The notes below the pieces were generated by a model. That model did not search any database. It worked only from the letters and a program-made list of their open reading frames with translations, and had not been told where the DNA came from. From Paramyrothecium sp. XJ0827 (taxonomy: Eukaryota > Ascomycota > Sordariomycetes > Hypocreales > Stachybotryaceae), in NCBI GenBank assembly GCA_020881915.1, contig JAJFPB010000006.1, forward strand, positions 1,054,001-1,118,000: DNA of 64,000 nucleotides, in the 5' to 3' direction. This document shows, in pieces, positions 39,801 to 54,800 of this stretch. The translations under genes and the position numbers were made by a program. Each line of letters opens with the position of its first letter. Within the stretch, counting starts at the first letter, position 1.

Positions 39801-42800
39801 CGCGATAGTTGTAGTGTAGGTTAACGGCATCATCTCCCAGCTGAGCTTGTAAGACAAGTGGATAGCTAAAGTAGCCATCAAGAGTGCTCTCTGGACCAAG
39901 TGCTTCTGAATCAGGCAAAGTGACCAAAGCGTCATCCATGGCACTAGCGAAGCTCTGCGCTGGCTGAATGAGAAGCAAACTTGAAAAGTCACACGCATCC
40001 TTTATTGTTGTATCGATCTTGGCAATATTTTGAAGGCCGAATTGTTCATGCCTTACCATCTCAATCGCCTGCGATTGCACAGCCTGGAGGAAACTGCTTA
40101 TGGTTTGATCCTTGTTGATGCGTATCCGAATAGGCACAGTAGCAAGGACTGGTCCGGCCATGGTCTCAAGACCTCTGACTGGTGCCTGGCGGCCAGAGAC
40201 GGTGGAACCGAAGCAAATATCATCAGATTCGCTGTATCGGGCTAAGACAATGGCCCATGCAGCTCGTAGGATGGTCGCTGAAGTAATGTTATCGTCCCTG
40301 GAAGGGCGATGGAATGGGATGGTAAGATCAAAGGCACGACTCTCACCTTGAGAGTCTGATTTCTTGACAAGAGGTGGGAATGATGCTCGCCTCGCGTCCA
40401 TCAGCTGTGCTTTCCAATAATCAACCGAGGACTCATTATCCAGAGTTGAGAGGTACTTGATGAAGCCGACGAAAGGGTATTGGACTGGAAGAGCCAACCC
40501 ATGGTAAGCTTTATCCAATGTTTCGATGAGAAGGCGAATGCACCAGCCATCAAAAGTGGCGTGATGCGCGGTCCAGACAAGGAAGTTACGGCTCTCTTCT
40601 TCCACAAATGCGAATCGGTTGAGAGGAGTACCGTAACCCATGGTGTTGCGCTTTGCCACAGGCAAGTAATTCGTCAGGTTGACTTTAGTAGTTGGTTCCC
40701 ATTGAACATCACCCTGAATGAGGACCTGGTAAGATACGCCCGAAATAGACACAATCCTGGTCCGGAGGTTAGGCATAGCCTTCACAGTTGTTTCCCAGGC
40801 ACTCTTGAACCGGTTGATATCGACGCTCGGGGCTAGTTGAAGTACTTGCTGTGCAGTGTAGACTGTCGGCTTTTGAGCAGCCAGCGCTAGCAAGCCCTCC
40901 TGCAATTTGGTAGTAGGGAAGATATCTTCTACTGAATCGTTCTCACCAATGCTACACTGCTTGCGAGCCTCGGCTATTATGGACTCAACATCTTCCGTAG
41001 GCAACAACTCGAATGGCCGTATGTTAAGATCGCCTTGGGGTTTAGCCTCGCTTACAAAAGTCGAGATGGCCATATCTGATAGACGAGGGTTCTTGAAGAT
41101 CGTCATTACATCAAGCTCTAGCCCTTGCTCCTGGGCCAGCGTGACAAGTCGAATGGCACTGACGGAGTCGCCACCAAGCCTCAGGAAGTTGTCTCCCCTG
41201 CCAATGTTGCTGATCTCGATGCCCAAAATCTGAGCCCATAGAGATTGCAGAAGAATTTCATTGTTAGTAACAGGCAATTCCTTGTGGCCCTGGTCAGGGA
41301 AGAAGCGAGACCTTTGTTCGAGAGTTGCCTCTCGGCTCAGGGCACGTAGCTTTTTACGGTCGGTCTTTCCAGATACTGTCTTTTCTGGGATTCCCTGGAA
41401 GATAAAGTACGTGCTGGGAACCATGACGGAGGGCAAGGATGAGCTGAGTGAGGATTCAACGTCGGTAATCAACCGGCGCATGTCATCACTGACATTTTCC
41501 GCAAGCTGGACAGCACTATACTCCGTGTTGGGACCACTGGTGTACCAGAGCATGGCAACAAGTGTGGTATTTCCAGTGTCTCCATTGTGGATCACGTCGG
41601 CAAAGCTGGCCATATTATCAGGCAGACAAAGGCTTAGGTGAGATTCAATCTCACCAAGCTCAACTCTTTGGCCGTGAATCTTGACCTGACTATCAGCACG
41701 ACCAACGTAGTCGAATGTACCATCCGCATTTCGACGAGCCAGATCTCCTGTCCTGTACGCCTTCTTTGGCATATCACCAGGGAAGAAGTCAACATCGCGA
41801 AGCCATGCCTTGTCGGCACTAGCTTCTACGTTGATATAACAGCGGGCTAGGAGAGAGCCTTGGATTATAAGTTCTCCAATGCAGCCAATGGGGGTTAATT
41901 GCCTGATGTTGGCTGGGTTTACAATCCACCACGCGGAGGAGATTGGGACGCCAATGTTATTTGGGTTTGGCGAATCGCCGACTAATTGATAGCCATTGAT
42001 TGTGCCTTCCGCTGGACCGTAAAAGTTGTGGAGCGCTGCATGACCTTTCCACTTGGCCACAAGTTGGTTAGAGATTGCCTCGCCTCCGAGACCAACGTCC
42101 TTGATGGTAGGGATAGTCGCAGGGTTAAGGAGCGAGGCCACTGTTGGAGTGAAGAAAGCCCAGTTGGCTTCTAAGTTATTAATAGCAGCAGGAAGTGCGT
42201 TCAAACGCTGGTAATCAGACGGAACACACATCGTTGCGCCACGAGATAGGGTGCCCATAACATCCATAATACCCCAATCGAAGGTGTAGGCAGAATAAGT
42301 GAAGACGCGTGTTCCAGGACCAAATTTCATGATATCGGTGTATCCTTCGATAGCGGAGCATAGAGATGTGTGCTCATGGAGCATGCCCTTAGGCTTGCCT
42401 GTTGAGCCTGAAGTAAAGATGACGAAGCTGGCATTATGTGGCTCCACAGAGGACAAGGGGGGTCGTTCTTGGGATGGGAGGTTTCGAAGGTAGGCTTCGT
42501 CCACCTCTAGTGTGTTGACAACATCTAGGCTTTGGGCGACTTCTCGGCAATCAGGAGAGCAGATGAGCAAGGTGGCCTTTGTATCCTCCAGGATGCCCTG
42601 CAGTCGACTTGGAGGTGCAGTAGGGTCTAATGGTACGAACGCACCACCAGCCATGTTAATAGCAAGCATGGTGACTGCTGCCCAGGTTGATTTAGGGAAA
42701 CAGAATGGAACTAGGACCTCGGGACCAACGCCGTAGCTTTGCAAGATGTGTGCTAAGCGTGTCGCATACATGCCCAGCTCGGAGTAGCTGAGGTCGCCGT

Positions 42801-45800
42801 CCCAGGACGCAATCGCTGGCGCAGTGGGTTGCTTTTGGATCTGCTCCTGAATTCTCCAATGGACGCAAGACACTGCTGGCGCCTTCAAGTGGGTATGACG
42901 AAGAGCATGCTCTCGCTCCCAGTCGCCGATGAGCGAGATGTCTTCCAGCTTCTGATGAGAATCTGTAAAAAGCTGTTGCATAATTAAATCAAGCTGGTGT
43001 GACACTGCGTCAACTTCTCGGACTGACAATGCGCTTGTCTCATAGAAATAGCGGACTTCTATGTGATCAGCAAACATGAGCGCTATCAAGACCAGGGGGT
43101 AGTTGAAGTAGTGCGTCATTTCCTCGTCCATCTTTTGTAGTTCATCAGAGCCACTAACGAGAACAGCGTCATCATCGTCTCCTCCTCCCTCCAGCCACTG
43201 CTTGGGTTGGATAACGAGCAAGCTCGTGAAGTCACATGCTTCTCTGGCATCTGGACTGACGCGAGCAATGTTCTGAAGGCCAAACTGCTCGTACGTTGTC
43301 ATTTCAGAAGCTTGAAGCTGAACCTGCTGGAGGAAGTCATGGGCGGTTTGCTTGTCGTCAAGCTTAGCACGAACAGGGACGGTAGCAATGGCCGGACCAG
43401 GCATTTGCTGGAGACCATCAACGGCTGCATTGCGGCCAGAGACTGTGGCGCCAAAGCATACATCGTTATCACCGCAGTGTCGGGAAAGCAGAAGGGACCA
43501 TGCTGCTCGGAAGACGGTCGCCTTGGTGATTGATCCAGTCATCTTGATGGGCGTCTCAATTTTTCTGGTCAATATCTCATACGAAGATTTGGTAGCGGAT
43601 TGACTGTGTGGTGTGGATGGAAACGATGGTCTGTGTGCCCCATCAAGCAGCTGTTTCCAATAATCTTCGTGCGTTGTGGGATCGATACTCCAAATGTGCT
43701 TGATGAAGCCCGAATATGGTGCGATATCATGATTATCCCTGTTATAGTATGCATCACGCAAAGACTTGAAAACAATTCCAAGTGACCATCCATCAAGAAT
43801 GGCATGATGAGTGACCCATGCGAAGAAGGACTCTCCTGACGGTTCGGTAATGATGGCGTATCGGTTCAATCGTGTTCCATAAGTCATTTCGAAGCCACTG
43901 CTAATCTTGGTGAAATCTTCAAGCGTCAAGCCTTCAGCAGACTCCCAACGGATATCATCTTTTACCAAAACCTGGATTGGTCGGGTGGAGGAGGAAAGAA
44001 TCCTGGTTCGAATATTCGGGCATAACCTTGCGGTTGTTTCCCAAGCTGCTTTAAAGCGACTGATGTTGATCTTCTTGGGGATCTTGAAGTAATACTTCGT
44101 GACATATGAACCACTCTGCTTGGCTCCAAGAGCCATAAGACCCTCCTGAAGAGGCGAGCACGGGTAAGCATCCTCAATGACCACATCATCGGGTAAGCCA
44201 CACACAGTCTGCAGTGCCCCTCCGAATACAGCCAAGCTGTCAGTATCGTCAAGGAGTGTGAATGGGCCAGGAGCAGACGTATCAGTGATATCAGATGATT
44301 CCGCTGCAGCCAGTGCAAGGCTGCGCAAACGAGGATCCTTGAACACGTCCTGGATTGTTAAATTGATGCCCTGTCGGCGTGCAACGGCAAGCAAATGTAT
44401 GGCGGTAACGGAATCGCCACCAATAGCTAGGAAGCTATCATCACGGCCAATTGCTTCAGATGGCAGATTTAATACTTCAGACCAAATGCCCTGCAGACGA
44501 ACCTCCATCGAAGTTGCTGGAGCGTGTTTCTCTGCATCTTGCAAAGAATAGAGTGCCAAGTCTTCAGAGGTAAGGGTAGAAGTCAGTTGACGAAGGCTGC
44601 GGCGATCTAGCTTCGTTGATGTAATAAGGGGCATGAAAGTGCAGGGGATGAAAAGGGTTGGGATCATGTATCGAGGCAGTTGCAAGCTGAGTGCGCTAAT
44701 CAAGCTGTTCATTTCTGCTTGCATTTCTCGTGTGAGCGGCTGGAAGATTTCGTCTACCTCGAGTGTGGTGGCAGGACGAGTAGCTTCGGTGAAGCATAAA
44801 TAGGCAACGAGGTGAGTTCCAACATCGGTCTTAAGAACGTCGACAGCAGTCTGGCGCACAGTCTTCAGGTTGGCAGCAATGTGATGCTCAACCTCGCTCA
44901 ATTCAACCCGCAAGCCACGAATCTTAATCTGCGTGTCTTTGCGGCTAACGAATTCAATTGTGCCGTCAATATTGTATTTGCAAAGATCACCAGATCGGAA
45001 GAAACGGTCGAAATGAGGCACGCCCTGGTTAGGTGCCCATTTGGGGAGATTGGAAGAGAGGGTAGCATTGGTCCTCTCAGGGTCACGAAGATATTCCTGA
45101 AGCAAGGTAGGACCCTGAATAATGACTTCGCCAACCGTGCCAATAGGTGCGAGCTTATGATGATCATTTGGATCTACGATCCAACAGAAAGATCCAACAG
45201 GCTCACCAATGGTGGTTGGCGAGCCCGAGGCGGATGTGTATTCATGGATCGTGCTGAAGACACACGTCTCGGCAGGACCCCAGCCGTTGAATAGTCGGAT
45301 TCTACTAGGCAAGAACCACTGCTCAAAGACGTCTTTCGGAACACTCTCACCGGCAAACAGGACCCCCTCTAGTAAGGGTGTGTCGACCGGATGCAAGGTA
45401 CGGGCGAATGAGGGAGTTAGGAAAGCCCAGTTCACCCTCGAGCTGTTGATGTAGGCGGCGATATCGCCTAGACGAGTTTCCTCTGATGGAATGCAGAGCG
45501 AGCCTCCATGAATAAGGGAGCAGAAAATCTCTCCGATCGACAAATCGAAAGTGAAGGCTGCGAATTGGAGCATTCTGGTCTCAGATGTAATTCCAATTCT
45601 CGCACCAATGGCTTTTTGGCTCGAACAAAGCGCGCGATGAGACATAACGAAGCCCTTTGGCACGCCTGTGCTTCCAGATGTGAATAGAATGTAGGCAGCT
45701 TCATCTGAGGAGACGTTGAAACTGGCTAGGGCGTTGTCTTCCCTCTTGCTCAGTGTCTTCAACAGCTGCGGTGTGACCTCGATCACATTTGGCACCAACT

Positions 45801-48800
45801 GATTGCACGAGGCAAGATTGGTATTGGAAGCCAGGATGACGTTGGCACATGTCTGGTTAATTATTTGTTCCTTTCGTTTAATCGGGTGTGATGGGTCAAT
45901 GGGAGACCACACTGCGCCAGCCTTGTTGATCGCAAGAATGGCAACAAAGTGCATTGCGGATTTATCAAAACAAACATGTACAATGTCGCCCGCCTTGACT
46001 TGGAACTCGTTGATGAGATAATGGGCAAGTCGGTTTGCAGAGCCATTGAGCGCACTGTAAGTGAGTTCTCCATCCCAAGCACATATAGCCGAAGAGTCAG
46101 GGCGAATGCGAGCTTGCTCTTCGATGAGATCCTGGATGAATTGCTCCGCAACATCGGGCACTTTACGGTTGAAAGACTTGGCTTGTTGTAAGTCCCAGTC
46201 TGTAGCGATGTTCATTTCGCTCAGCATGCTGTCACCTTGCAAAGCCAGTTGCCTTACAACGGTCTCATATTGATGACCAATAGCCTCCATTTCCTGGGGA
46301 GCTAAGATATTGGCATCGTAGATCATGAACAGCTGTGCGTGCTGTTCTAGGAGAGCACATTGGAGCACGAGTGGATAATTGAAGTATCCTCGCATGGATT
46401 GTTCCATGCCATCTTCCGCCCCTTGCGTGGGGATGAGAAGATCGTTGTCAATGCTGCCAGCAACACCCATTCGCTGGAACGGTTGAATAACCATGAGTGA
46501 ACTGAAGTCGCATGCTTCCTTGAGGTTGGCCCCAAGCCTGGAAATGTTGTGGAGGCCAAACTGCTCATAGTCAATCATTTTCGTCGATTGGTCTTGAACA
46601 GTATCAAGGAAGTCGTTGATGGTCTGCTGCGAGCTGAGACGAACACGGACAGGGACGGTGGCAACCATCGCGCCTGGCATCATGTCCAGGCCATTGACAG
46701 GTGCATTTCGTCCGGATACTGTGGCCCCAAAAACGACATCATCGGTATCGCTGTACCGGGCGAGGAGGATGGCCCAAGCTGCCCGCAGAAGCGTTGCCTT
46801 GGTGACTGAACTACCACTCACATCTGGTATCGCTAGGTTTCTAGTAAAGACCTTTGTAACTGGAGTTTCCGCGAGGTTGGGTTTAGTAGGGAATGGTACA
46901 GGCTGGGCTCCCTGGAGTTGTTCTTTCCAGAAGTCCTCAGCAGCTATGGGCTCGACCCCTTCGAGATAAGAAATGAAGTTGGCGTATGGCTTGATACCAG
47001 GAAGGCTCTCTTGATGGTAGGCTTTATAGAGAAGATCCATGATTAGGCGCATGCTCCAACCATCGAAGACGGTGTGGTGGCTAAGCCAGAGGAAGTAATG
47101 ATCCCCTGCGCCGTCTTTCCAGATGCTATAGCGATTGAGCTTGGATCCGAAGTCCATGGTAATTCTACCAGCAGTCTCCATCAGCTCAGAAATATTCCTG
47201 ACATCTGTTGTCTCCCACTCCAGGTCATTGTTGATGATAGCCTGGAAGTAAGAGCCTCGTACGTTCACAATTCTAGTACGGAGATTACCGCATACTTGAA
47301 CGGTACGTTCCCAAGCGCTTTGGAAAGCAGCTATATCGACGTTGGAGGAGAGCTTAAAGATATGCTTTGCAATATAGGAACCAGGCTGCTTGACGGCAAG
47401 CGCCATTAGCCCTTGCTGTAGAGAGGTTGTCGGGAATGCGTCCTCGATGGCCTCCCCAGAGGTCAAATGGCACTGTTCTAAGATCTCAGCAATGACCTTG
47501 TCACGACCTTCTCCTAGTAAACTGAACGGTTCAACTTCTTGGTCAACAGACGATCCAATTTCGGCAATATTGACAGCCAAGGTTTCCAATCGAGCATCTC
47601 TAAAGACATCAGAGACGCTGAAATTGAAATTCTGCTCGTGTGCCATGGATACAAGCTGGATTGCAGAAATGGAATCTCCGCCAATTTCCAAGAAGCTGTC
47701 TGTCTTGCCAATTCTCTTTGGCTCCAGGCCGAGGACCGAGGACCAGATATCCCGCAACTTCAGTTCATTATCCGTCGTGGGCTCAATATTGATGGCTGAG
47801 TCGCTAGAAAAAGCAAGGATTTGGTCTGCGGAGAGCTGGGAGGCGACCTGACGAAGCTGTCGACGATCCAGCTTCAAAGCACTGACGAATGGCATCGATC
47901 GCACTGGAAGGAATATTGATGGAACCAGATACCCTGGCAAGACGGTCTTCAGCTCTTGGCAGAGGCTCCTGATCTTTGATTTCGTGTTATCGGTAAGCTC
48001 CAGGAAGTAGTCATCAGAAGTGCCCGGCTCGGCATCACGGAAACTGACGAAGGCAACGAGGCTATCTCTATTGCCGATATGGAGCACATCTACAACCGCA
48101 TGCTCTATTTCCGACGCATGCTGTTGGATGGCATACTCGATTTCGCCAGGCTCCAGACGCTGGCCACGAAGTTTGACTTGGGTATCCTTGCGACCAAGGA
48201 TCTCAAGAGAGCCATCAGACTTGTAGCGCACAAGATCACCCGTCTTGTAGAATTTTGTTCCTTGTGGGTAGCCAGATAGCGGCAACCAGCTGACTCGGTC
48301 CACGAAGGCCTTCTTCGTTTGATCGGTATTGTTGAGGTATCCTCGTGCAACATAACCTTGGATAAGAAGCTCGCCCACGGAGCCAATTGGAGCAAGTTTC
48401 TGCTCATCTTCGGGATCTACCACCCAGCAGCCAGCATTGGCGCCATAGCCAATTGTGGTAGGAAGGTCATCCTTGGACTTGAAGTCATACGTGGTAGAGC
48501 AGATACAAGCTTCGGCGGGTCCATAGCCGTTGAGTAGTTCGACGTGGTCGAACCACTGATTCAGCATATCCTTTCCAATAGCTTCGCCACCCACGACGAG
48601 CTTTCTAAGTGTGGGAAGGGTACTGGGGTTCAAAGTCCGTGCAAATGAAGGAGTCAGGAAGGCCGTATTGACCCTTGCTTCATTGATGAACTTTGTGGTG
48701 GCATGCAGACGTTCGGTTTCATTCGGCACACAAATTGTGCCACCCCGGATGAGGGTGGTGAATATCTCGCTGAGGCTTACGTCAAAAACGTAATTCGAAA

Positions 48801-51800
48801 ATTGAAGCACGCGTGACGTGTCATCGAGGCGGTAGGTTTTGCCGTGGCCGAGAACGCAGCTGGAAGACAAGGCAGCGTGCTCCATCACAACACCCTTCGG
48901 CTTACCCGTAGAACCAGATGTAAAGAGGACGAATGCGATGTTCTCGGGGGTGCTACTAACACTTTCGGGCTTCTGCTGTGGAAATTGTTTAAAAGAAGAC
49001 GCAGATAGTTCAATTGTGCGGGCAGTGAAACCCACGCACGAATCAACTGTAGCAGGGGAAACGATCATCAGATCAGCTCCCACCTGCTTGACCAGATCTT
49101 CCCTCCTTGAGGCTGGGTGCTCCGGGTCAAGGGGAACAAAGTACCCGCCAGCCTTCATAATACCGAGCATGGCAACGACCGTCCACGGGGATTTTTCGTA
49201 GCAAACAGGCACGGCTGTTTCGGGAAGGACTCCAATCGATTGGAGGTGATACGCTAGCTTGTCTGAAAGGTCTTCGAGTTCTTGGTATGTGAAGATGACT
49301 TCAGACGAATAAATGGCTTCCCTCTCCGGGTGTGCTACTGCGCGCTCTGAAATAAGATCATGAGCACAAGCATATACCTGCTCTGGAGTCTTGTTCCATG
49401 CTGATGCCTGATGAAGGTCCCATGATCCAGCGACTGATATGTCGGCCAAAGGTGAATCCGGCAACTGTGCCAATTGCTGCATGACATGAGACAATTGCTC
49501 GGATATGGCAGTGAGCTGCAGCTCATCGACTGCACTTGGCTTATAACTATACTCCAGTTCAACGTGGGTCTCGCCAATGAAAGCTTGTAGGACCAATAGA
49601 TAGTCTGAGTAGCTACCGAGCAACTGTTCAGACTCATCTTTATCAATAGCGGGCGCGGAAATAATAGCATCAGAATCGTCTCCAAATAGCTGCTGGAGTG
49701 GCTGGATGACGAGCAAGCTGGAGAAGTTACAAGCCTGTCTTGCCTCTGCGCTGAGCTTGGTAATATTTTGGAGGCCAAACTGCTCGTATTTGATCATTTC
49801 TATGGCCTGGTCTTGTACGCCTCGCATGTAAGAATGTACAGTGCCTTGTTTATTGAGCTTGACGCGAACAGGTACCGTAGCGATGGTAGGTCCAGCCATG
49901 TTCTCGAGACCTTGAACTGGAGCTTGTCGACCTGAGACCGTGGCACCAAAGCAAACATCGTCACTACCAGAGCGACTAGCAAGGACCATTGCCCATGCAG
50001 CTCGGAGAATGCTAGCCTTGGTGATAGATGTGTTGGCAGCATGATGAAGTGGAATTTGCTTCCTGAAAAGGAGGCTCTTCTGTGAGTTGTGGTCGGAGTT
50101 TCCCATCACGTCACCGCTAGGGAAACTAGTTGGGTGTACTTCCTCGAGCTGCTGGCTCCAGTAACTCCTAGCTTCATCTTGATTCAAGGAGCTGGTGTAC
50201 TCGATGAAGGAGGCCAATGACTGCTGTGGCAATATTTGGTCATCGGAGCAGGCTTTGGTAAGCGTTTCGAGTACTAGCTTGATGGTCCAGGCATCAAATG
50301 CTGCATGGTGTGCTGTCCATACTAATAAACTATCATGGCGGTCCTTGACGATTGCGAATCGGTTGAGTGGTGCACCATAACCCATAGCTTTGTTACTGTT
50401 GGCACGAAGGTACTCATTCAAACTCAGGCCGGTGGATAGCTCCCACTCGGAGCCACCTTCGACGATAACCTGGTAGGAATAACCGTTGATGACAACAACC
50501 CTCGTCCGAAGGTTGGTGCACACCTCAACAGTACGCTCCCATGCCTTGCAGAATGTTTCCAGGTTGAGATCGTTGTTGATCTTGAAGATGTGGTTCGCGG
50601 TATAGGAAGCAGGGTTCTGGGCAGCAAGGGCCAGCAGACCCTCCTGCAACTTGGTGCATGGGAACACATCCTGGATAATACCATCCGACAGACCACATTG
50701 ATTGCGGGTCTCGTCAATTATGGCAGCCTTCTCATCGGTAGGCAGTAAACTAAATGGCTGGGTCTGGAGGACTTGCTTGTCAGAGCTCAGTTGCGCTGAT
50801 GCAGCCATCGCCGACAAACGAGGATCCTTGAAGATTTTCTCAGCCGTTAGGTTGATACCTTGATCATGTGCAGTCGAGACAAGTCTAATGGCACTAACTG
50901 AATCGCCGCCGATTCGTAAGAAGTTGTCATACTTGGCGATGTTGTCGGCTTCAATGTGTAGTACCTGGGCCCAGATATCTCGCAACTGGAGTTCCATGGT
51001 TGTGGTGGGTGGCGCTCTGCTACTCTTTTCGGGTGTGAAGCGGAGTCTATCTCTTAGGGAGCTCTCCTGAGCAAGGGCACGAATTTGTTTGCGATCCGTC
51101 TTTCCAGAGGTTGTCTTGTTCGGCAAACCTTCGAAGACAAGGAATACGCTAGGCACCATGTATGCTGGGAGCACTAGTTCAAGTGATGATTCCAGGGCAG
51201 CAATGAGGCTTCGGGTTTGGTTGGTAATATTCTCCATGAGCTGCAACTTTGGTTGATGTGCTGGAGAGCCCTCTGTATGCCAGAGTAGAACAGCCAATGT
51301 ATCGGCCTCCTCGTCTCGTAGGACTTCTGTGATTCCTGTCATGTCCCGAGGAAGATACTCCTCAACACGCGTCTCAATCTCGCCAAGCTCAATTCTTTGA
51401 CCATGAAGCTTGATTTGTGTATCCTTGCGACCAATGTAATCAAATGAGCCATCACCGTTGCGGCGAACCAAGTCGCCAGTGAGATACGCCCTGCCCGACA
51501 TATGTTCAGGCAACCAATCGGCGCTTTGAATCCAGGCCTCGTTGGTTTCATCGTCCACGTTGATATAGCCGCGAGCCAGCAAAGGACCCTGGATCATGAG
51601 CTCTCCTACACATCCAACTGGAACCATCTGCTTGGCATTATCTGGGTCCACGACAAAGAAAGCTGAGCTGAGTGGTGTTCCGATATTGTTGGGCTTACCG
51701 GAGTCTCCCAGATGAGGCCTCCATGCGCAAATTGATGCTTCCGCTGGACCGTAGAGGCCATGGAGATCGGCAAAGTCTTTCCATTGGTTCACAACCTTCT

Positions 51801-54800
51801 TGGTCACGGCCTCACCACCAAGAGCGAGAGTCTTCAGCGAAGGCACCTTGGTAGGATTAATAAGACCTGCTACGGTCGGTGTTAGGAAAGCCCAATTCGC
51901 TGCTGTCTTTTGTATAGCACCTTCTATGTCGTTGAAGCGGTCATGTTCAGAAGGAATGCAGATGCAGGCGCCTCGTGAGAGTGTCACAAGCACATCCATA
52001 ATTCCAACATCGAAAGTGTAGTTGGAATAAGCAAAGACCCTGGTTTCGCGGTCAAAGCCTTGAGTGGCACCATAGGCATCTGAGGACGAACAGATGGCGC
52101 TGTGCTCAATGACCATTCCCTTTGGCTTGCCCGTAGTTCCGGAAGTGAAAATAACAAATGCAGCATTGGAAGACATTACACCAGTCTCAACAGGTGAAAC
52201 AGTATCAGGCAAAGCCTCCATAAACTCGTTGTCAACAATCCACGATTCAACGCTGAGGGATTCAACAGCTGAATGAGTTGAATTATCTGCCAGAACAAGT
52301 GTAGCATTGGTGTCCTGGAGGATAGACTGCAATCGAGCCGCCGGCGCTAAGGGATCCAAGGGCACGAATGCGCCACCAGCCATGCCTACCGCAACCATTG
52401 CAATAACAGCGAAGGTAGACTTGGGGAAGCAGCATGGGACGATAACTTCAGGTCCAACGCCATGTTGACGCAAGCGAATCGCCAGTCTTGCAGCGAAATC
52501 GCCGAGCTGCTTATATGTGAGATCGGCGTCCCAGGATGCCACAGCAGGTGCGTCAGGTTGCGTCTGAACATTCTTGAGGATCATAGAAGTGATTGTAGAA
52601 TCTGTTGCAGGGACCAAGTTACTGCTTTGGAGCGCGTGCTGCTTGTCCCACTCTGCAATCATTGAGATGTCTGTAATTTTTGAGTCCTGGTTGTGGATGA
52701 TTTGCTGCATAATGTGGTCAACCTGATGTGCTAGGGCTTCCACCTCTTGCTGGTTCAAGCTTGAGTGCTCATAAAAGAATCGCACTTCGATGTGGGTTTC
52801 GTACATCAAAGAGAGCAGGACAAGAGGGTAGTTGAAGTAATTCTTCATCTCGTCCTCCATCAACTTGGCCTCATCTTCCCCGCCAATAAGAACTGTGTCC
52901 TCCATGTTCTCATCTAGGTACTGCTTAGGCTGAGTAACCATCAAACTGGTAAAGTCGCAAGCCTCCGTGGCAGCGAGGCTGGTTTTTGCGATATTTTGTA
53001 AACCGAATTGCTCATAATCTGTCATCTCCGATGCCTGGACCTGGACTGACTGCAACAGTTCCAACAATTGACCATTCTTAGGCATCTGAACGCGGACAGG
53101 CACAGTGGCTATCGCTGGACCAGGCATTTGCTGCAGGCCGCTGATATTGGCATTCCGGCCGGATACCGTGGCACCAAACGTAACGTCATCGGTGCCGCTA
53201 TGGCAAGCTAGTGCCATAGCCCAAGCGGTGCGTAGCATTGACGCCTTGGTAATTGATCCATTGAGTTTGGCAGGGGTGGGAATTCTGTGAGCAATAACAC
53301 TATAGGCTGGCTTGCCTTCAGCTTTAATTGCTGGAGGGTATGAGGGACGCGTGGCACCCGCAAGTCGCTGCTGCCAGAAATGTTTGGCGGACTCGCTGTC
53401 AATAGAAAGCACATACTTGATGAAGCCTGAATAGGGCACTATAGGGCTAGGTTTGTGCCCATGGTAGGCAGCCTGCAGTGTTTCGAAGACGATGCGAAGG
53501 CACCAGCCATCTACAACAGCGTGATGCGACACCCAAACGAAGTAATTCTTCTTGTCCGACTCTTGCTGAATGACGGCAAACCTGTTAAGAGGTGATCCAT
53601 GGATCATGCGGAAGTTCTGAGTAACGGTATTGAAGGCATTCAGGTCGAGGCTTTGGGTTGGCTCCCACGACATATCATTCATGATCAGAATCTGGATATC
53701 ACGGTCTGGACCAGAGACGATCCTCGTTCTCAAGTTGCCACAGGCTCTAACGGTGTATTCCCAAGCACTCTTGAACTTTTCCACGTCAACGTGGCCTGGA
53801 ATCTCAAAGTAGTACTTCGTGATATAAGATCCTTGTTGCTTTTGGCTGAGTGCCATCAAGCCGCTCTGTAGGGCTGAGGATGGATATGCGTCTTCAATAT
53901 CGGCATGTTCAGGAAGGCCACAGAGTTTCTGCACGGTTCCATTTTTAACCATATCACGCTCGACCTCATTCAGAAGCGACAATGGCTCAGGAGTAGATGT
54001 GTTTTCGGCAGAAAGAGGCGCATCGGTGACCTTCAGAGCAAGGCTGCGAAGACGTGGATCTCGGAAAACATCCTGAATATTGATTTGCAAACCATTTTCA
54101 CGTGCGGTAGTAATTAAGTGGATCGCCGTAATAGAATCACCACCAAGGGCAAGGAAGCTGTCGTCCCGTCCAATGGAGTAGGCGGGAATATGTAGCAGAG
54201 TTGACCAGATCGCCTGGAGGCGTTTTTCCATCTCCGTTTCTGGGGCATGCTTTTCAGAGTCCTGAAGAGCGTAAACACTCAATTGCTCCGGCTGAAGGTT
54301 CTTTGCTTCTAATTTGAGCCGCTTTCTGTCAAGTTTGGTGGAGGAAATGAACGGCATGTAGCGACAGGGGATGAAGAGAGTGGGTATCATGTAACGAGGC
54401 AGAAGGAGGTTCAAAGAAGAGACCAGGGCGTGCATTGTTCCGTGTGTTTCCGATTCCAGCTCAAGGAACATGCTTTCACCAGTCTGCAACTCTCCTGCCA
54501 TCCTTGATTCATCGTTGAAACAAAGGTAGGTAACCAGATGAGTTCCGATCGTAGTGTCGAGAACGTCAACAGCAACCTGTCGAACATTTTCGAGCTGGGT
54601 TCGCACATGATGCTCCACCTCGGCCAGCTCAACGCGAAGGCCACGAATTTTAACTTGTGTATCCTTTCGACTGACAAACTCAATCGTTCCATCGGGGTTG
54701 AAAGAGCAGAGGTCTCCAGATCTGTAGAAACGATTGAGTTGATTTGGCTTGTTAGGTGTAGGAGCCCATGCAGGGATATCCGTAGACAGGGTCTTTTCTG

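Larger units (their letters stand above)
34770..44516 (-). repeat. Three-module unit, copy 3 (T6 to A9)
   Basis: Third copy, about 9.75 kb. The first two modules match well. The last A domain (A9) keeps only its front part close to A3 and A6, and its pocket code has changed. Confidence 0.75.
44517..54239 (-). repeat. Three-module unit, copy 2 (T3 to A6)
   Basis: Second copy, about 9.72 kb, directly adjoining copy 1 in the same orientation. Pocket codes run group-1, group-2, Aib-type in the same order as copy 1. Confidence 0.8.
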